A DNA stretch of 64,000 nt, taken from NCBI RefSeq assembly GCF_000364445.2, contig NZ_CP043538.1, positions 6,033,447 to 6,097,446 of the forward strand. Direction: 5' to 3'. Below, piece after piece: positions 17,860 through 26,759 of the stretch. Origin of the DNA: Methylobacterium mesophilicum SR1.6/6. Lineage in GTDB: Bacteria; Pseudomonadota; Alphaproteobacteria; Rhizobiales; Beijerinckiaceae. The translations under genes were made by a program, and so were the position numbers. Each line of letters starts with the position of its first letter. The stretch's first letter is position 1. The notes below the pieces were generated by a model. The model was given only the letters and a program-made list of their open reading frames with translations, was not told the origin of the DNA and did no database searches.

Positions 17860-20286
17860 ATGTCACAGTCGAAATCGCGCCAGCCGGTGGTCCCGGGTTC
17901 GACGGGCACCTACGCCGTCCTCCCCCTGCGCGACATCGTCGTCTTCCCGCACATGATCGTGCCCCTGTTCGTGGGCCGCGAGAAGTCGATCCGCGCCCTT
18001 GAGGAGGCCGTGCGCACGGACCGCCATATCCTGCTCGCCACGCAGATCAACGCGGGCGACGACGATCCGGCGACCGACGCCATCTACAAGATCGGAACCC
18101 TCGCCTCCGTGCTCCAGCTGCTGAAGCTGCCTGACGGCACCGTGAAGGTGCTGGTCGAGGGCGTCGGTCGCGCGAAGGTCGTGGACTTCACCCGCTCAGA
18201 CGAGTTCTACGAGGCCACTGCCGAGGCGTTGCACGACGAACTCGGCGACCGCGTCGAGGCCGAGGCGCTCGCGCGCTCCGTGCTCTCGGAGTTCGAGAAC
18301 TACGTCAAGCTGAACAAGAAGATCTCCCCCGAGGTCGTCTCCGCCGTGACCCAGATCGACGAGCCGTCCAAGCTCGCCGACACGATTGGCTCGCACCTGC
18401 TCGTCAAGATCTCCGACAAGCAGGGCATCCTGGAGACACCTACGGTGGCGCAGCGCCTCGAGCGCGTGCTGTCGCTGATGGAGAGCGAGATCTCCGTGCT
18501 CCAGGTGGAGAAGCGCATCCGGACCCGCGTCAAGCGGCAGATGGAGAAGACCCAGCGCGAGTACTACCTGAACGAGCAAATGAAGGCGATCCAGAAGGAG
18601 CTGGGCGACTCCGAGGATGGCCGCGACGAGTTGGCCGAGCTGGAAGAGAAGATCGAGAAGACCAAGCTCTCCAAGGAGGCCCGCGACAAGGCCACCGCCG
18701 AGCTGAAGAAGCTCCGGCAGATGTCGCCGATGTCGGCCGAGGCGACCGTCGTGCGCAACTATCTCGACTGGATGCTCGGCATCCCGTGGGGCAAGCGCTC
18801 GAAGATCAAGAAGGACCTGCTCGGTGCCCAGGCGCTGCTCGACGAGGACCATTTCGGCCTCGACAAGGTCAAGGAGCGGATCGTCGAGTACCTCGCCGTG
18901 CAGCAGCGGGCGAACAAGCTCACCGGTCCGATCCTGTGCCTCGTCGGTCCCCCGGGCGTCGGCAAGACCTCGCTCGGTAAGTCCATCGCCAAGGCGACGG
19001 GTCGCGAGTTCGTCCGGATGTCGCTCGGCGGCGTCCGCGACGAGGCCGAGATCCGCGGTCACCGCCGGACCTATATCGGCTCGATGCCCGGCAAGATCGT
19101 GCAGTCGATGCGCAAGGCCAAGACCTCGAACCCGCTCATCCTGCTCGACGAGATCGACAAGATGGGCATGGATTTCCGCGGCGATCCGTCGGCGGCCCTC
19201 CTCGAGGTGCTCGACCCTGAGCAGAACAGCACCTTCAACGACCACTACCTGGAGGTGGATTACGACCTCTCGAACGTGATGTTCGTGACCACGGCCAACA
19301 CCCTCAACATTCCGGGCCCGCTCATGGACCGGATGGAGGTGATCCGCATCGCCGGCTACACCGAGGAGGAGAAGGTCGAGATCGCGCGCAAGCACCTGAT
19401 CCCGAACGCCCTGAAGAAGCACGGCCTCGGGACGCATGAGTGGTCGATCGACGATGATGGGCTGATGATGCTGGTCCGCCGCTACACGCGGGAGGCCGGC
19501 GTCCGCAACCTGGAGCGCGAGCTGTCCAACCTGATCCGCAAGGCGGTGAAGGAGATCCTGATCACCAAGACCAAGTCCGTCGCGGTGACGCCGGAGAACC
19601 TGCCCGTCTTCCTCGGCCCGCCGAAGTTCCGTTACGGCGAGATCGACGCGGACGATCAGGTCGGCGTGGTAACGGGTCTGGCCTGGACCGAGGTCGGCGG
19701 CGAGCTGCTGACGATCGAGGGCGTCATGATGCCTGGTAAGGGCAAGATGACGGTCACCGGCAACCTGAAGGACGTGATGAAGGAATCGATCTCGGCGGCG
19801 GCGAGCTACGTCCGCTCCCGAGCCCTGGATTTCGGCATCGAGCCGCCGCTCTTCGAGCGCCGCGACATCCACGTCCACGTTCCGGAGGGGGCGACCCCGA
19901 AGGACGGCCCGTCGGCCGGCATCGCCATGGCGACTGCGATCATCTCGACGCTCACCGGGATCCCGGTCCGTCGCGACGTCGCGATGACCGGCGAGGTGAC
20001 GCTCCGCGGCCGGGTCCTGCCGATCGGTGGCCTGAAGGAGAAGCTGCTCGCCGCGCTCCGCGGCGGCATCAAGACGGTGCTGATCCCCGAGGAGAACGCC
20101 AAGGACATCGCTGAGGTGCCCGACAGCGTGAAGAACGGTTTGGAGATCATCCCGGTCTCGCGGATGGATCAGGTGCTGGAGAAGGCGCTGGTCCGCCAGC
20201 CCGAGGCGATCGAGTGGGAAGAGCCGCTGCCCGTGGCCAAGCCCGCCCGGACCGAGGAGGACGGTGCCGCCTTCGTGGCGCACTGA
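17860..20286 (+). CDS. lon: Lon ATP-dependent protease
   Basis: 808 residues. An N-terminal substrate-binding LAN domain comes first ([20 protein letters not shown]), then a coiled coil and the AAA+ module with Walker [10 protein letters not shown] and Walker [11 protein letters not shown]. The C-terminal protease domain has the Ser-Lys dyad ([11 protein letters not shown] with the catalytic Ser, and the Lys in the block around [10 protein letters not shown]). A good SD (gagaggaag) precedes the ATG. It degrades misfolded and regulatory proteins. Confidence 0.97.
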   Translation: MSQSKSRQPVVPGSTGTYAVLPLRDIVVFPHMIVPLFVGREKSIRALEEAVRTDRHILLATQINAGDDDPATDAIYKIGTLASVLQLLKLPDGTVKVLVEGVGRAKVVDFTRSDEFYEATAEALHDELGDRVEAEALARSVLSEFENYVKLNKKISPEVVSAVTQIDEPSKLADTIGSHLLVKISDKQGILETPTVAQRLERVLSLMESEISVLQVEKRIRTRVKRQMEKTQREYYLNEQMKAIQKELGDSEDGRDELAELEEKIEKTKLSKEARDKATAELKKLRQMSPMSAEATVVRNYLDWMLGIPWGKRSKIKKDLLGAQALLDEDHFGLDKVKERIVEYLAVQQRANKLTGPILCLVGPPGVGKTSLGKSIAKATGREFVRMSLGGVRDEAEIRGHRRTYIGSMPGKIVQSMRKAKTSNPLILLDEIDKMGMDFRGDPSAALLEVLDPEQNSTFNDHYLEVDYDLSNVMFVTTANTLNIPGPLMDRMEVIRIAGYTEEEKVEIARKHLIPNALKKHGLGTHEWSIDDDGLMMLVRRYTREAGVRNLERELSNLIRKAVKEILITKTKSVAVTPENLPVFLGPPKFRYGEIDADDQVGVVTGLAWTEVGGELLTIEGVMMPGKGKMTVTGNLKDVMKESISAAASYVRSRALDFGIEPPLFERRDIHVHVPEGATPKDGPSAGIAMATAIISTLTGIPVRRDVAMTGEVTLRGRVLPIGGLKEKLLAALRGGIKTVLIPEENAKDIAEVPDSVKNGLEIIPVSRMDQVLEKALVRQPEAIEWEEPLPVAKPARTEEDGAAFVAH

Positions 20287-20307
20287 GCCACTTGAGCGTG
20301 TGAGACG

Positions 20308-20338
20308 AGCCCCCGGTGCCCGGCGCCGGGGGCTTTTT
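20308..20338 (+). terminator. Rho-independent terminator of lon
   Basis: AGCCCCCGG / CCGGGGGCT stem followed directly by five T. It is the clearest intrinsic terminator in the window and closes the proteostasis run. Confidence 0.95.
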
Positions 20339-20549
20339 GATGCCCTGACGCCCGGACGCCTACTGCTTGCCCCATGATGCAAGCGCGGCCCCGAGCTTGC
20401 GGATCGGCCCAACGGATCGTTATGGGCATCCTATTTACGGGGCACGTGTCCCGGCTCGGCGGTGGAGGCTATGCAGCGCCGCCCTTAGGCGCAACCGAAC
20501 GCGCGGAGCCTTGCACCAAACCGGTGCCATGCCGTAACGGTGGGCCGCG

Positions 20550-20625
20550 GGGCGGTTAGCTCAGTTGGTAGAGCGTCTCCTTTACACGGAGAGGGTCGGG
20601 GGTTCGAGTCCCTCACCGCCCACCA
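20550..20625 (+). tRNA. tRNA-Val (UAC anticodon)
   Basis: A 76-nt cloverleaf including CCA: acceptor GGGCGGT/ACCGCCC, anticodon loop TTTACAC (TAC), T-arm GGGGGTTCGAGTCCCTC. Phage-like genes start 80 bp downstream, so its 3' end is a natural candidate for the prophage attachment site. I did not find a second copy of the 3' end in the window. Confidence 0.96.
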
Positions 20626-20704
20626 GATACTTCAGTGACTTAGCTCTCGTTTTCACTCATCACGCTTACCAGAGCATTCGTTGGGTAAGCGTATAGTAAG
20701 CATC

Positions 20705-20962
20705 ATGGCCAACAACCCCACCGTCTCCGAGTTGCGCAAGGCCGCCGAGATCTCCGATCAGGAGGTCGATGCCGCGGTCGACGCCGTGCTGGCCGACCTC
20801 GCCGCCGAGGCCTACCCACTCGCGAAGGGCTGGACCCTCGACCTCGTCGAAATGCTGCGGACGAACGAGCGCGCGGCCGAGGCGCTGAAGACCGACAAGG
20901 CGGCGTGGAAGCGCAACATGATCCGGACTGCGGTGCTTCTGGCGCACCCGGTGAAGGGGTGA
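20705..20962 (+). CDS. Small phage-region protein
   Basis: 85 residues, MANNPTVSELRKAAEISDQE and onward: acidic, helical, no recognised domain. The ATG at 20705 is preferred over a TTG at 20681; no strong SD is present. It is the first of five short co-directional genes (20705-21779) spaced or overlapping by a few bases, which act as one transcription unit right after tRNA-Val. Confidence 0.55.
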   Translation: MANNPTVSELRKAAEISDQEVDAAVDAVLADLAAEAYPLAKGWTLDLVEMLRTNERAAEALKTDKAAWKRNMIRTAVLLAHPVKG

Positions 20963-20965
20963 GCG

Positions 20966-21148
20966 ATGGCCGACGAACCCGCTCCGCTGATGGATCCATA
21001 CGAAGCCCTCAGGCTCATCGAGCTGTTCGTCAACGTCGCAGGAGAGGTCGATAACCCTGGCGCCTCCGACTTGATCCTGCGCGAAATCCGGAACGTACTG
21101 GCCAAGGCGCTTCCGGCGAAGCCTAGGCGCAGGCGGCGGAGAGGATGA
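20966..21148 (+). CDS. Small protein with a basic tail
   Basis: 60 residues, acidic to neutral and helical, ending in a cluster of arginines (PRRRRRRG) that could bind nucleic acid or a membrane surface. It starts 3 bp after the previous gene and shares ATGA with the next one. No family recognised. Confidence 0.5.
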   Translation: MADEPAPLMDPYEALRLIELFVNVAGEVDNPGASDLILREIRNVLAKALPAKPRRRRRRG

Positions 21149-21339
21149 GCGACAACGCAAGACGCGAACTTGTGGCCAGCCGTCTGATGGGGCGGCTCAG
21201 TGGGTTCATCCAAGGTATCGGGATGAGCGGCGTGGACGCCCGGGAGATCGTGAACCGCGCCATCGCCGACGACCCATCGGCCGACGAGCACGACATCGAG
21301 GCGAAGGCGCGCGCCTGGATGCTGATCGCACTGACGTAA
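21145..21339 (+). CDS. Small protein, unknown
   Basis: 64 residues with amphipathic helices (LMGRLSGFIQGIGMSGVDAR). The ATGA overlap with the upstream stop indicates translational coupling. No recognised domain. Confidence 0.5.
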   Translation: MSDNARRELVASRLMGRLSGFIQGIGMSGVDAREIVNRAIADDPSADEHDIEAKARAWMLIALT

Positions 21340-21341
21340 AG

Positions 21342-21524
21342 ATGGGCGACATCGATCCGATCCTAGAGGCCGTTGAAGCGCTGCGGCTGCTCGGCAAAAC
21401 GGTCGAGCCCTGGAGCGACGACTTCGCGCTCTGGCTGGTCGACGGCGAGACGCTGACCGACAGCGACCTTTTGGCTTTGGCTATCCGTCTGGGCGTCATG
21501 GACTCGCCCGGGACGCTGCAATAG
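21342..21524 (+). CDS. Small acidic protein, unknown
   Basis: 60 residues, strongly acidic (DDFALWLVDGETLTDSD), beginning 2 bp after the previous stop. Its size, charge and place in a cluster of tiny genes would fit a phage modulator, but nothing identifies it. Confidence 0.5.
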   Translation: MGDIDPILEAVEALRLLGKTVEPWSDDFALWLVDGETLTDSDLLALAIRLGVMDSPGTLQ

Positions 21525-21533
21525 CCCGCCGGC

Positions 21534-21779
21534 ATGCCTACCGAACCGCACGCCCCGGTCCGCGGCCTCGCGCTGAAGGCCCTGCGCGCCGTCGCGGCCA
21601 ACCCCGGCGGCCTCCGGATGCAGGTGCACCCGTCCGTCATGCCGATGCTGGTCGAGATGGGACTGGTCGAGTCGCGCGTCACTCGCGGCCCAGGGCGCAC
21701 GCGGTCGGCGTGGTACCTGACAGCGGCTGGGCGCTATGTGCTTTCTCAGCTGGGCCGGAGCGAGGTGCGGGCGGACTAG
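21534..21779 (+). CDS. Small winged-helix-like protein
   Basis: 81 residues. LALKALRAVAANPGG, a central helix and W-Y-L-T-A-A-G-R-Y-V-L near the end look like the helix-turn-helix plus wing of MarR/ArsR-type small DNA-binding proteins (the ending T-x-x-G-R-x-x-L is typical). It is the last gene of the small cluster. Regulatory function is inferred. Confidence 0.5.
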   Translation: MPTEPHAPVRGLALKALRAVAANPGGLRMQVHPSVMPMLVEMGLVESRVTRGPGRTRSAWYLTAAGRYVLSQLGRSEVRAD

Positions 21780-21839
21780 CTGTGACCGACGAGCAGATGA
21801 GTCAGCTTCAGATGCTTTCCGATCAGGAGAAATTATACG

Positions 21840-22418
21840 GTGGATCTGTTTCAGTTCATCTCAAGCATCGTAGGCTCGCTCGCATGGCCGGCCGTGATCG
21901 CGTATCTTTTGTATTTATTGAGACACCAACTAAGCGCACTAGCAAAGCGACTTCAGGAGATTTCACTCCCTGGTGGCGGCGGCGCTAAGTTTCGCGACGA
22001 AGTCCGTGAGGCTCAGAATAAATTAGAAGTTATTGTCGAAAATGATGAAGTAATTACGATCTCTAATGAGTCGAAATCGAGAGGAGTTTTGCCTCGGGAC
22101 AAAATCCGCAGTCGATATGTAGACCTTGAAAATAAAATGTCAGTTTCAATCAGCAAATTACCGCTTAGCAAAAGGAAGATACCTGCAGATTTCATATTTG
22201 TCGACCTGAGGCCCTATCAAGGATCTTATCCGCTCTATGATGTATATTCAAAAATACGCGACCTGAGTTTTATGGCTGTCCATGCCGATGAAAAGGCTCT
22301 CAGCAACCAAGATGCAAAAGATTTCGATGAACTGTGCGAGACATTTTTCGAAGCCTTTGAGTTACAGATGCAGGAATACAAAAAACAACAGATCGAGCCC
22401 TCGGGCATCGACAGATGA
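21840..22418 (+). CDS. Membrane-anchored protein of AT-rich composition
   Basis: 192 residues from a GTG preceded by AGGAG ten bases upstream. One N-terminal transmembrane helix (SLAWPAVIAYLLYLL) is followed by a charged coiled-coil-like cytoplasmic part (LGKRL-type helix, EVREAQNKLEVIVEND). Codon use is far more AT-rich than its neighbours, which suggests acquisition from another source. No recognised family. It faces the prophage lysis genes across a shared hairpin. Confidence 0.6.
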   Translation: MDLFQFISSIVGSLAWPAVIAYLLYLLRHQLSALAKRLQEISLPGGGGAKFRDEVREAQNKLEVIVENDEVITISNESKSRGVLPRDKIRSRYVDLENKMSVSISKLPLSKRKIPADFIFVDLRPYQGSYPLYDVYSKIRDLSFMAVHADEKALSNQDAKDFDELCETFFEAFELQMQEYKKQQIEPSGIDR

Positions 22419-22447
22419 TTTCTTTATAGTGCTTTAGAACGACAAAA

Positions 22448-22473
22448 GGCGCCCTGGCCGAAGCCAGGGCGCC
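22448..22473. terminator. Bidirectional terminator
   Basis: GGCGCCCTGGC-CGAA-GCCAGGGCGCC is a perfect 11-bp stem with a CGAA loop between converging genes. The preceding aaaa gives U residues for the minus-strand transcript. Confidence 0.85.
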
Positions 22474-22505
22474 CGAAGCGGTGTGACGTAGGCTGTGAAG
22501 CAGCG

Positions 22506-23141
22506 CTACCGACGCGGAGTGTTCTCCAGCGCATCAATCCTTCGCTGCTGCCGCTCGTTGAACGCGCGGATGTGCTCGTCGACTTCGCCGCGCAGCATGC
22601 TAGTCACTCGGTCCTGCGCCTCGTTGCGGGCGAGTACCTCGCTGCGGGAGACGACGCGATCCTCAAGTCGGTCCATGCGCGCTTTCATCTCGTCGATCCC
22701 CTTCACGGCCCGGTTCTCTACCCGGCCGATCCGGTCGCGCATGAAGTCGTAGTCCCGGTCCTGAGAGCGCCAGTGGACCTCGTGCTCAGCGCGCGTGACC
22801 TGGTTGGCCGCCAGCGCCTCGATGCGCTTGTCGGCCTTGTCTTGGATCAGCAGCAACGAGCTCTTGAGGTCGGCCTGCCCGTCCTTCAGTGGATAGAACG
22901 CGAGGCCACCGATCAGGGCGGCGACGGTCACGCACGTGCCCATCGCGCCCCAAATCACCGCCCAGGGCGTGGCGCTGCGCCGATCGAGCTTATCGCTCAG
23001 CGCACCGAGGCTCTTCACGACATTGTCGAGGATCGAGCCGAAGCCGTCGAGGCGGGTCTCTTGGCGTTCCAGCCGAGCCTCCAGGTTGCCGATCAGCGGC
23101 GGCGACTGCATCTGCTGCGTCTGCTGGAGGTTCTGGGTCAT
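22506..23141 (-). CDS. Membrane-anchored coiled-coil phage protein
   Basis: 211 residues. A Gln-rich polar N-terminus (MTQNLQQTQQMQSPPLIGN) is followed by a heptad-like region, one transmembrane helix (WAVIWGAMGTCVTVAALIGG) and a long charged coiled coil (RMDRLEDRVVSRSEVLARN). It is the last gene of the lysis/late operon and could be a late membrane or tail-associated protein; no known family. Start ATG 23141 versus GTG 23156 is undecided. Confidence 0.6.
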   Translation of the reverse strand: MTQNLQQTQQMQSPPLIGNLEARLERQETRLDGFGSILDNVVKSLGALSDKLDRRSATPWAVIWGAMGTCVTVAALIGGLAFYPLKDGQADLKSSLLLIQDKADKRIEALAANQVTRAEHEVHWRSQDRDYDFMRDRIGRVENRAVKGIDEMKARMDRLEDRVVSRSEVLARNEAQDRVTSMLRGEVDEHIRAFNERQQRRIDALENTPRR

Positions 23142-23261
23142 GGTCGCGGCCCCCACGGCCGGAGAGGCGTCGCGCCGGTATTCCGGTCGCGCGCGGGTGC
23201 CCCTCCACCGCGTGGGAGAGGGGTAGAAGGCTCGCGAAACTTTCGCAGGCCTTGGTGTCGG

Positions 23262-23585
23262 TCAGGGCTTGGCGAAATCGCGCCGCACGGCCGTGATCCA
23301 GGCCACAGCCCGTTCCCCGCAGGCCGCCTTCGACCGGTCCAGCACCTTGGCCCGGCCGATGATGCGCACGACGTCGGCCCGGGTCAGCGATCGATCCGGG
23401 ATATCCGGGAAGGTCTCACGCAGGCACGCGGCCACGCCCTGGGGCGGCTCGGGCAGGGTGACCCGGATATCGGCTGGCGCGAGCGGATCGATCGCGGGCG
23501 GCTCGTTCCTAAAGCTGGCGCAGCCGCCGACTGAGAGGCCGAGGAACGCACACGCCGTCGCGGCGCGGATCACGGGCGAGCGCAT
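23262..23585 (-). CDS. Rz1-like outer-membrane spanin lipoprotein
   Basis: 107 residues with a lipobox (FLGLSVGGC then ASFRNEPP), so it should be lipidated at Cys22 and sit in the outer membrane. Its start lies inside the preceding i-spanin-type gene in another frame (77 bp overlap), the classic Rz/Rz1 arrangement. It probably bridges to the inner-membrane partner to disrupt the outer membrane at lysis. It is longer than the usual Rz1 and less Pro-rich, so a generic lipoprotein is the alternative. Confidence 0.6.
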   Translation of the reverse strand: MRSPVIRAATACAFLGLSVGGCASFRNEPPAIDPLAPADIRVTLPEPPQGVAACLRETFPDIPDRSLTRADVVRIIGRAKVLDRSKAACGERAVAWITAVRRDFAKP

Positions 23586-23958
23586 CGGTCAGTTCCTTGA
23601 TCTTGGAGAGGTCGGCGTCGTGAGCGGCCTGGTCGCGGGCGCGCAGTTCCAGCGCCTCGTGGGTGATCGCCTCCGCCTTCTCGGCGCGCAGCTGCTCCGC
23701 CTGCAGCGCCACGGCGTGATCGTGGGCGAGCATGCGCTGCGCCCCATCGGTCACCGCGACCTGCCAGCAGAAGGCGAAGGCCGCGACGCCGGCGGCGGCC
23801 GTGACGGCGACAATGCGCAGGCGCGCGGGCAGCACGATCCGCCCGATCACCAGGACGGCGAGGGCCGCGGCCAGGATCTTGAGCGCCACCGGCGAGATCG
23901 CGGCCCATAGGAGGGGCGCGACCGCCAAGAGGATGGCGGTCCAGGAGAAGTCGAACAT
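23509..23958 (-). CDS. Rz-like inner-membrane spanin
   Basis: 149 residues: hydrophobic N-terminal helices (ILLAVAPLLWAAISPVALKI, then LRIVAVTAAAGVAAFAFCW), then a periplasmic coiled coil rich in Ala/Glu/Arg (ALQAEQLRAEKAEAITHEAL). This is the i-spanin layout, though with extra hydrophobic segments. It shares a stop/start overlap with the endolysin gene and encloses the beginning of the lipoprotein gene, completing a lysis cassette. Confidence 0.6.
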   Translation of the reverse strand: MFDFSWTAILLAVAPLLWAAISPVALKILAAALAVLVIGRIVLPARLRIVAVTAAAGVAAFAFCWQVAVTDGAQRMLAHDHAVALQAEQLRAEKAEAITHEALELRARDQAAHDADLSKIKELTDALARDPRRDGVCVPRPLSRRLRQL

Positions 23959-25013
23959 CAGCGGCGCGCTCCGGTGAGCTTGGGGAAGCGGCGCGCGAGG
24001 AAGCCCGGCACGGGCCGGCCGGCATCGTCCCAGCGCGCGTAGAGGGCGTAGAGCGCGCCGGCGACGATCAGCGCGCCCATGATGAAGCCGAAGACGGTGC
24101 CGGCCGAGATCTGGGCCTGCGCGCTCTCGGCCTGGTCCTTCAGTTCGCTGACGCTCTGGGCGACCTCGGCGAAGCCGAAGGACCCGGCCACACCCGCGCC
24201 CTGGACCGTGCGGCTGCGGGCGAGGTTCGCGTCCTTGGCCGCGACGGGCAGGGCCTCAGCGGTGTCGAGCGCGGCGAGCGTGTCATCGTCGAGCTCGCCT
24301 GTGACGGGCAAGCCGGCCTTCTTCTGCAGGAGCTGCACGGAGGCCGTGGTGCGGTCGCCGTGATCGCCGTCGACCTTGCCGACGGGGTAGCGCAGCGCCT
24401 TGAGCCTCGCCTGGGCCGGGATCACCCGCAGCGCCGCCTTCGCCTTGGCGAGGTAGGCGCGGCACTCGGAGAGCCCGATCGTCCCGCCGTTCACCCGCCG
24501 GCGCAGGGCCTCGACGTCGTCGGCATCGGCGAGCGCGTTGCAGTCGTTGTCGGTCCAGTAGGTGAGCGCGGCCGCGATCGCGCCGGCGGGGGCTCGGAGC
24601 TTGTCCGGATTGGCCTCGAACCCGGCGGCGCGGTAGTTCGCGCGGCCCGTGGTCTGGAGCGCGCCGCCGCCGCGGTATCGCCACCCGTCGCCGGGCTGCA
24701 CGTTGCCGAGGCGACCGCCGTAGACCTTCTCGGCCAGCGCCTTCGGGTTGCCGGCGTAGGGCCTGGCCGCGGCCAGGCTCGGGAACCGCTTCGGCCAGAC
24801 CGCGCACAGCCGCTCGGCCGTGTAGAACAGGCTCTCCTCGAGCTTGGTCAGGCCGCCGGTCTCCGTGGCGACCTGGGCGACGAAGTGGGCGATGCGCAGC
24901 GGCGTGGTGATCTCGGCGGCCGCGATCCGGTCGTCGGCCGCCACGAACGCCGCCACGATGTCGGCGCGCGCGTGCGGCGCGACTGCGGGCAGGATCCGCT
25001 TTAAGTCGGTCAT
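23958..25013 (-). CDS. GH19 endolysin with peptidoglycan-binding domain and membrane tail
   Basis: 351 residues. Residues 1-195 are a GH19 chitinase/lysozyme-type domain: FVAQVATETGG with the catalytic Glu, GDGWRYRGGGALQTTGRANY, and W-T-D-N-D-C. A peptidoglycan-binding unit follows (YPVGKVDGDHGDRTTASVQ, then LPVTGELDDDTLAAL). The C-terminus carries one transmembrane helix (VFGFIMGALIVAGALYALY). It cuts host peptidoglycan during phage lysis. The C-terminal anchor is unusual for an endolysin. ATG 25013 is preferred to an in-frame GTG 9 bp upstream. Confidence 0.85.
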   Translation of the reverse strand: MTDLKRILPAVAPHARADIVAAFVAADDRIAAAEITTPLRIAHFVAQVATETGGLTKLEESLFYTAERLCAVWPKRFPSLAAARPYAGNPKALAEKVYGGRLGNVQPGDGWRYRGGGALQTTGRANYRAAGFEANPDKLRAPAGAIAAALTYWTDNDCNALADADDVEALRRRVNGGTIGLSECRAYLAKAKAALRVIPAQARLKALRYPVGKVDGDHGDRTTASVQLLQKKAGLPVTGELDDDTLAALDTAEALPVAAKDANLARSRTVQGAGVAGSFGFAEVAQSVSELKDQAESAQAQISAGTVFGFIMGALIVAGALYALYARWDDAGRPVPGFLARRFPKLTGARR

Positions 25014-25028
25014 GACGGGCACCAGGGT

Positions 25029-25253
25029 TCAGAAGGGGATGGTGAAGCGCAGGCGCAGCGGCGCGAGCTCGTCGAGCTCCAGCGTGCGCAGGCGTTCCCC
25101 GTCGCGGATGAGCGTGCCGTTCGGCGCGATCGGCGCGGCCGCCAGGAGGCTCGCGGTGCTGGGCCGGGGCGGCAGATGGGGGCGCGAAGATGCGGTGGCC
25201 GGCGCGGCGATCGCCAACGTGGCTGCCAGTGCCACCAGGATCCGGATCGGCAT
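25029..25253 (-). CDS. Small exported protein
   Basis: 74 residues with a signal peptide (MPIRILVALAATLAIAAPATA, split about residue 21) and a short mature part containing LELDELAPLRLRFTIPF. Its ATG overlaps the stop of the RlpA-like gene (ATGA). No known domain; probably periplasmic and part of the late operon. Confidence 0.55.
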   Translation of the reverse strand: MPIRILVALAATLAIAAPATASSRPHLPPRPSTASLLAAAPIAPNGTLIRDGERLRTLELDELAPLRLRFTIPF

Positions 25254-25684
25254 CAGCGCGAGGCCGCCAGACGCAGACGGCCAGCGCCGGGCGTGCCGAT
25301 GATGGCGAGTCGCGCGTGGATCACGCCGCGGTGGACGATCCCCAGCCGCTCGGCCGCGCCCTGCGCGAGATCGAGGGTGCGGTGCAGGCGCGGATGCGGC
25401 CCCCGATCGTTGACGGTGACCTCGACGCTGCGGCCGGTCGCGAGGTCGGTCACCTGCACCCGGGTCCCGCACGGCAGCGTCCAGTGCGCCGCCGTCATGC
25501 CCTGCGGGTTGTAGCGGCCGGCGAGGTGACCGACGGTCCGGCGGCTGCAGGCGACGTCGTTCTTCGCCTGTCCGTGCTCGGAGCCATACCAGGAGACGCG
25601 GCCCTCCCAGGCGCGAGCGGACACGGGGGCGAGCAGCAGCGCGCAAGCGACCACTGCCCGCAGCGCGAGGCGCTGCAGGAGCAT
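25253..25684 (-). CDS. RlpA-like double-psi beta-barrel protein
   Basis: 143 residues. A signal peptide cleaves after ARA near residue 25, followed by EGRVSWYGSEHGQAKN, and the DPBB core with PCGTRVQVTDLATGRSVEV and VNDRGPHPRLHRTLDLAQGA. RlpA proteins bind or cleave denuded septal peptidoglycan. Here, heading the lysis genes of a prophage, it may help wall degradation or virion release. It lacks a SPOR domain. Confidence 0.82.
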   Translation of the reverse strand: MLLQRLALRAVVACALLLAPVSARAWEGRVSWYGSEHGQAKNDVACSRRTVGHLAGRYNPQGMTAAHWTLPCGTRVQVTDLATGRSVEVTVNDRGPHPRLHRTLDLAQGAAERLGIVHRGVIHARLAIIGTPGAGRLRLAASR

Positions 25685-25763
25685 GATGGATCTCCGAAGG
25701 TGTCAGGATCGGGCGCGGCGCGTTAGGTGCTCAGACCTGCCGCTCGCCTCGAAGGAGAAGACC

Positions 25764-25979
25764 GTGACCGCACCCGCACTGGCCAAGGAGTGGTACAGTC
25801 CGCAGGAGCTCGCCCTGCACTGCGGCTGCAGCGTCGAGCACATCGAGGCGCTGACGCGGCGTCATCACTGGCCGCGCGTGCACGGCGAAAACGGTGGCAA
25901 GATCGGCGTCGATCTTGAGACTGTACAGCGCGCAGTCGGGAGCTCGCCGACGGCCGTGCACGGCTCCATTTCAGACTGA
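25764..25979 (+). CDS. Small helix-turn-helix protein, lone plus-strand gene
   Basis: 71 residues from a GTG with a strong SD (gaaggagaagacc). YSPQELALHCGCSVEHIEAL, then RRHHWPRV, resembles the MerR/excisionase-type HTH in which a helix pair is followed by a W-P-R recognition segment. It is the only plus-strand gene inside the late phage operon and overlaps the end of the next minus-strand gene by 9 bp. It may be an antisense-placed control gene. Confidence 0.55.
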   Translation: MTAPALAKEWYSPQELALHCGCSVEHIEALTRRHHWPRVHGENGGKIGVDLETVQRAVGSSPTAVHGSISD

Positions 25980-26390
25980 GGTGGCCGCGCCCTTGACGGT
26001 GCCGTGGATCACGAACGGGCCGATGGTCGCCGGATAGGGATCCTTGCCGACCTCGGTGATCCAGATCTCGTGCTGGTAGGAGCCGAGCGGCGAGAAGCCG
26101 GCGTAGTCGGTCGGCGCGATGGCGAGGACCACCATGAACGCGCCGGGCACGGCCGGGTCGGCCACGATCGGCAGAGGCTTCGTGAAGGACTCAGGCGCGT
26201 CCGCGACGTAGAACTGCGGGCCCTGCGACCGCCCGACCGGCATCGCGCCGAGATACCAGGCGGCCGTTGCGCCGGTCAGATCCGGGCGGGTGCCGTCCGG
26301 ATCGCTCATCGGCACCGTGTACTGGACCCCGGCGCCCTGGAAGACGCTGATGGTCTGATCGCGGGCCGGGCCGTTTCGGGGGGCGGCCAT
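25971..26390 (-). CDS. Phage structural-type protein (tail/baseplate-like)
   Basis: 139 residues: TISVFQGAGVQYTVPMSDPD, then DLTGATAAWYLG, has the look of phage proteins whose N-terminus reads Q-G-x-T-F-x-x-x-x-x-x-x-D-P-D-G-x-P-x-D-L-T-G (BppU-like beta sandwich). It belongs to the structural block downstream of the Ala-rich protein. Confidence 0.6.
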   Translation of the reverse strand: MAAPRNGPARDQTISVFQGAGVQYTVPMSDPDGTRPDLTGATAAWYLGAMPVGRSQGPQFYVADAPESFTKPLPIVADPAVPGAFMVVLAIAPTDYAGFSPLGSYQHEIWITEVGKDPYPATIGPFVIHGTVKGAATSV

Positions 26391-26392
26391 GG

Positions 26393-26704
26393 TCAGGCAG
26401 TCGGCGCGGCGACGGGGACGGCCTCAGCGACCGGAGCCGGCTCCACAACCGGAGCCGCGACCGGGTCGGCCGCCAGCTCGGCGTAGCCCAGCAGGATCAG
26501 CTTGGCCGCACACTTCTCCGGCACGCTCATCTCGGCGCCCTCAAGCACCTTCCAGACGGAGGCGAGCATGTCGAGATCGGGGACGTCGGCCTGCGCGATC
26601 ATCCGTGCGCCGAGGGCGGCGACGTCGTTGAGGGCGGAGACCACCTCGTCCTTCTCATGGACGAAGCGGTGCTCGACGGTGGTGAGGAAGCGGACGGCCT
26701 TCAT
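26393..26704 (-). CDS. Small phage protein with an Ala/Pro/Val tail
   Basis: 103 residues. A helical N-terminal domain (MKAVRFLTTVEHRFVHEKDE) is followed by a low-complexity tail of alternating P-V-A-E-A-V-P-V-A. It lies 2 bp from the next gene, so they are coupled. Unknown role in the late operon. Confidence 0.6.
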   Translation of the reverse strand: MKAVRFLTTVEHRFVHEKDEVVSALNDVAALGARMIAQADVPDLDMLASVWKVLEGAEMSVPEKCAAKLILLGYAELAADPVAAPVVEPAPVAEAVPVAAPTA

Positions 26705-26759
26705 GGGCGCGGATCTCCGATCTGAGCGAGCGGCAGGGCAGACGGCGGAGCGGTTGCGC

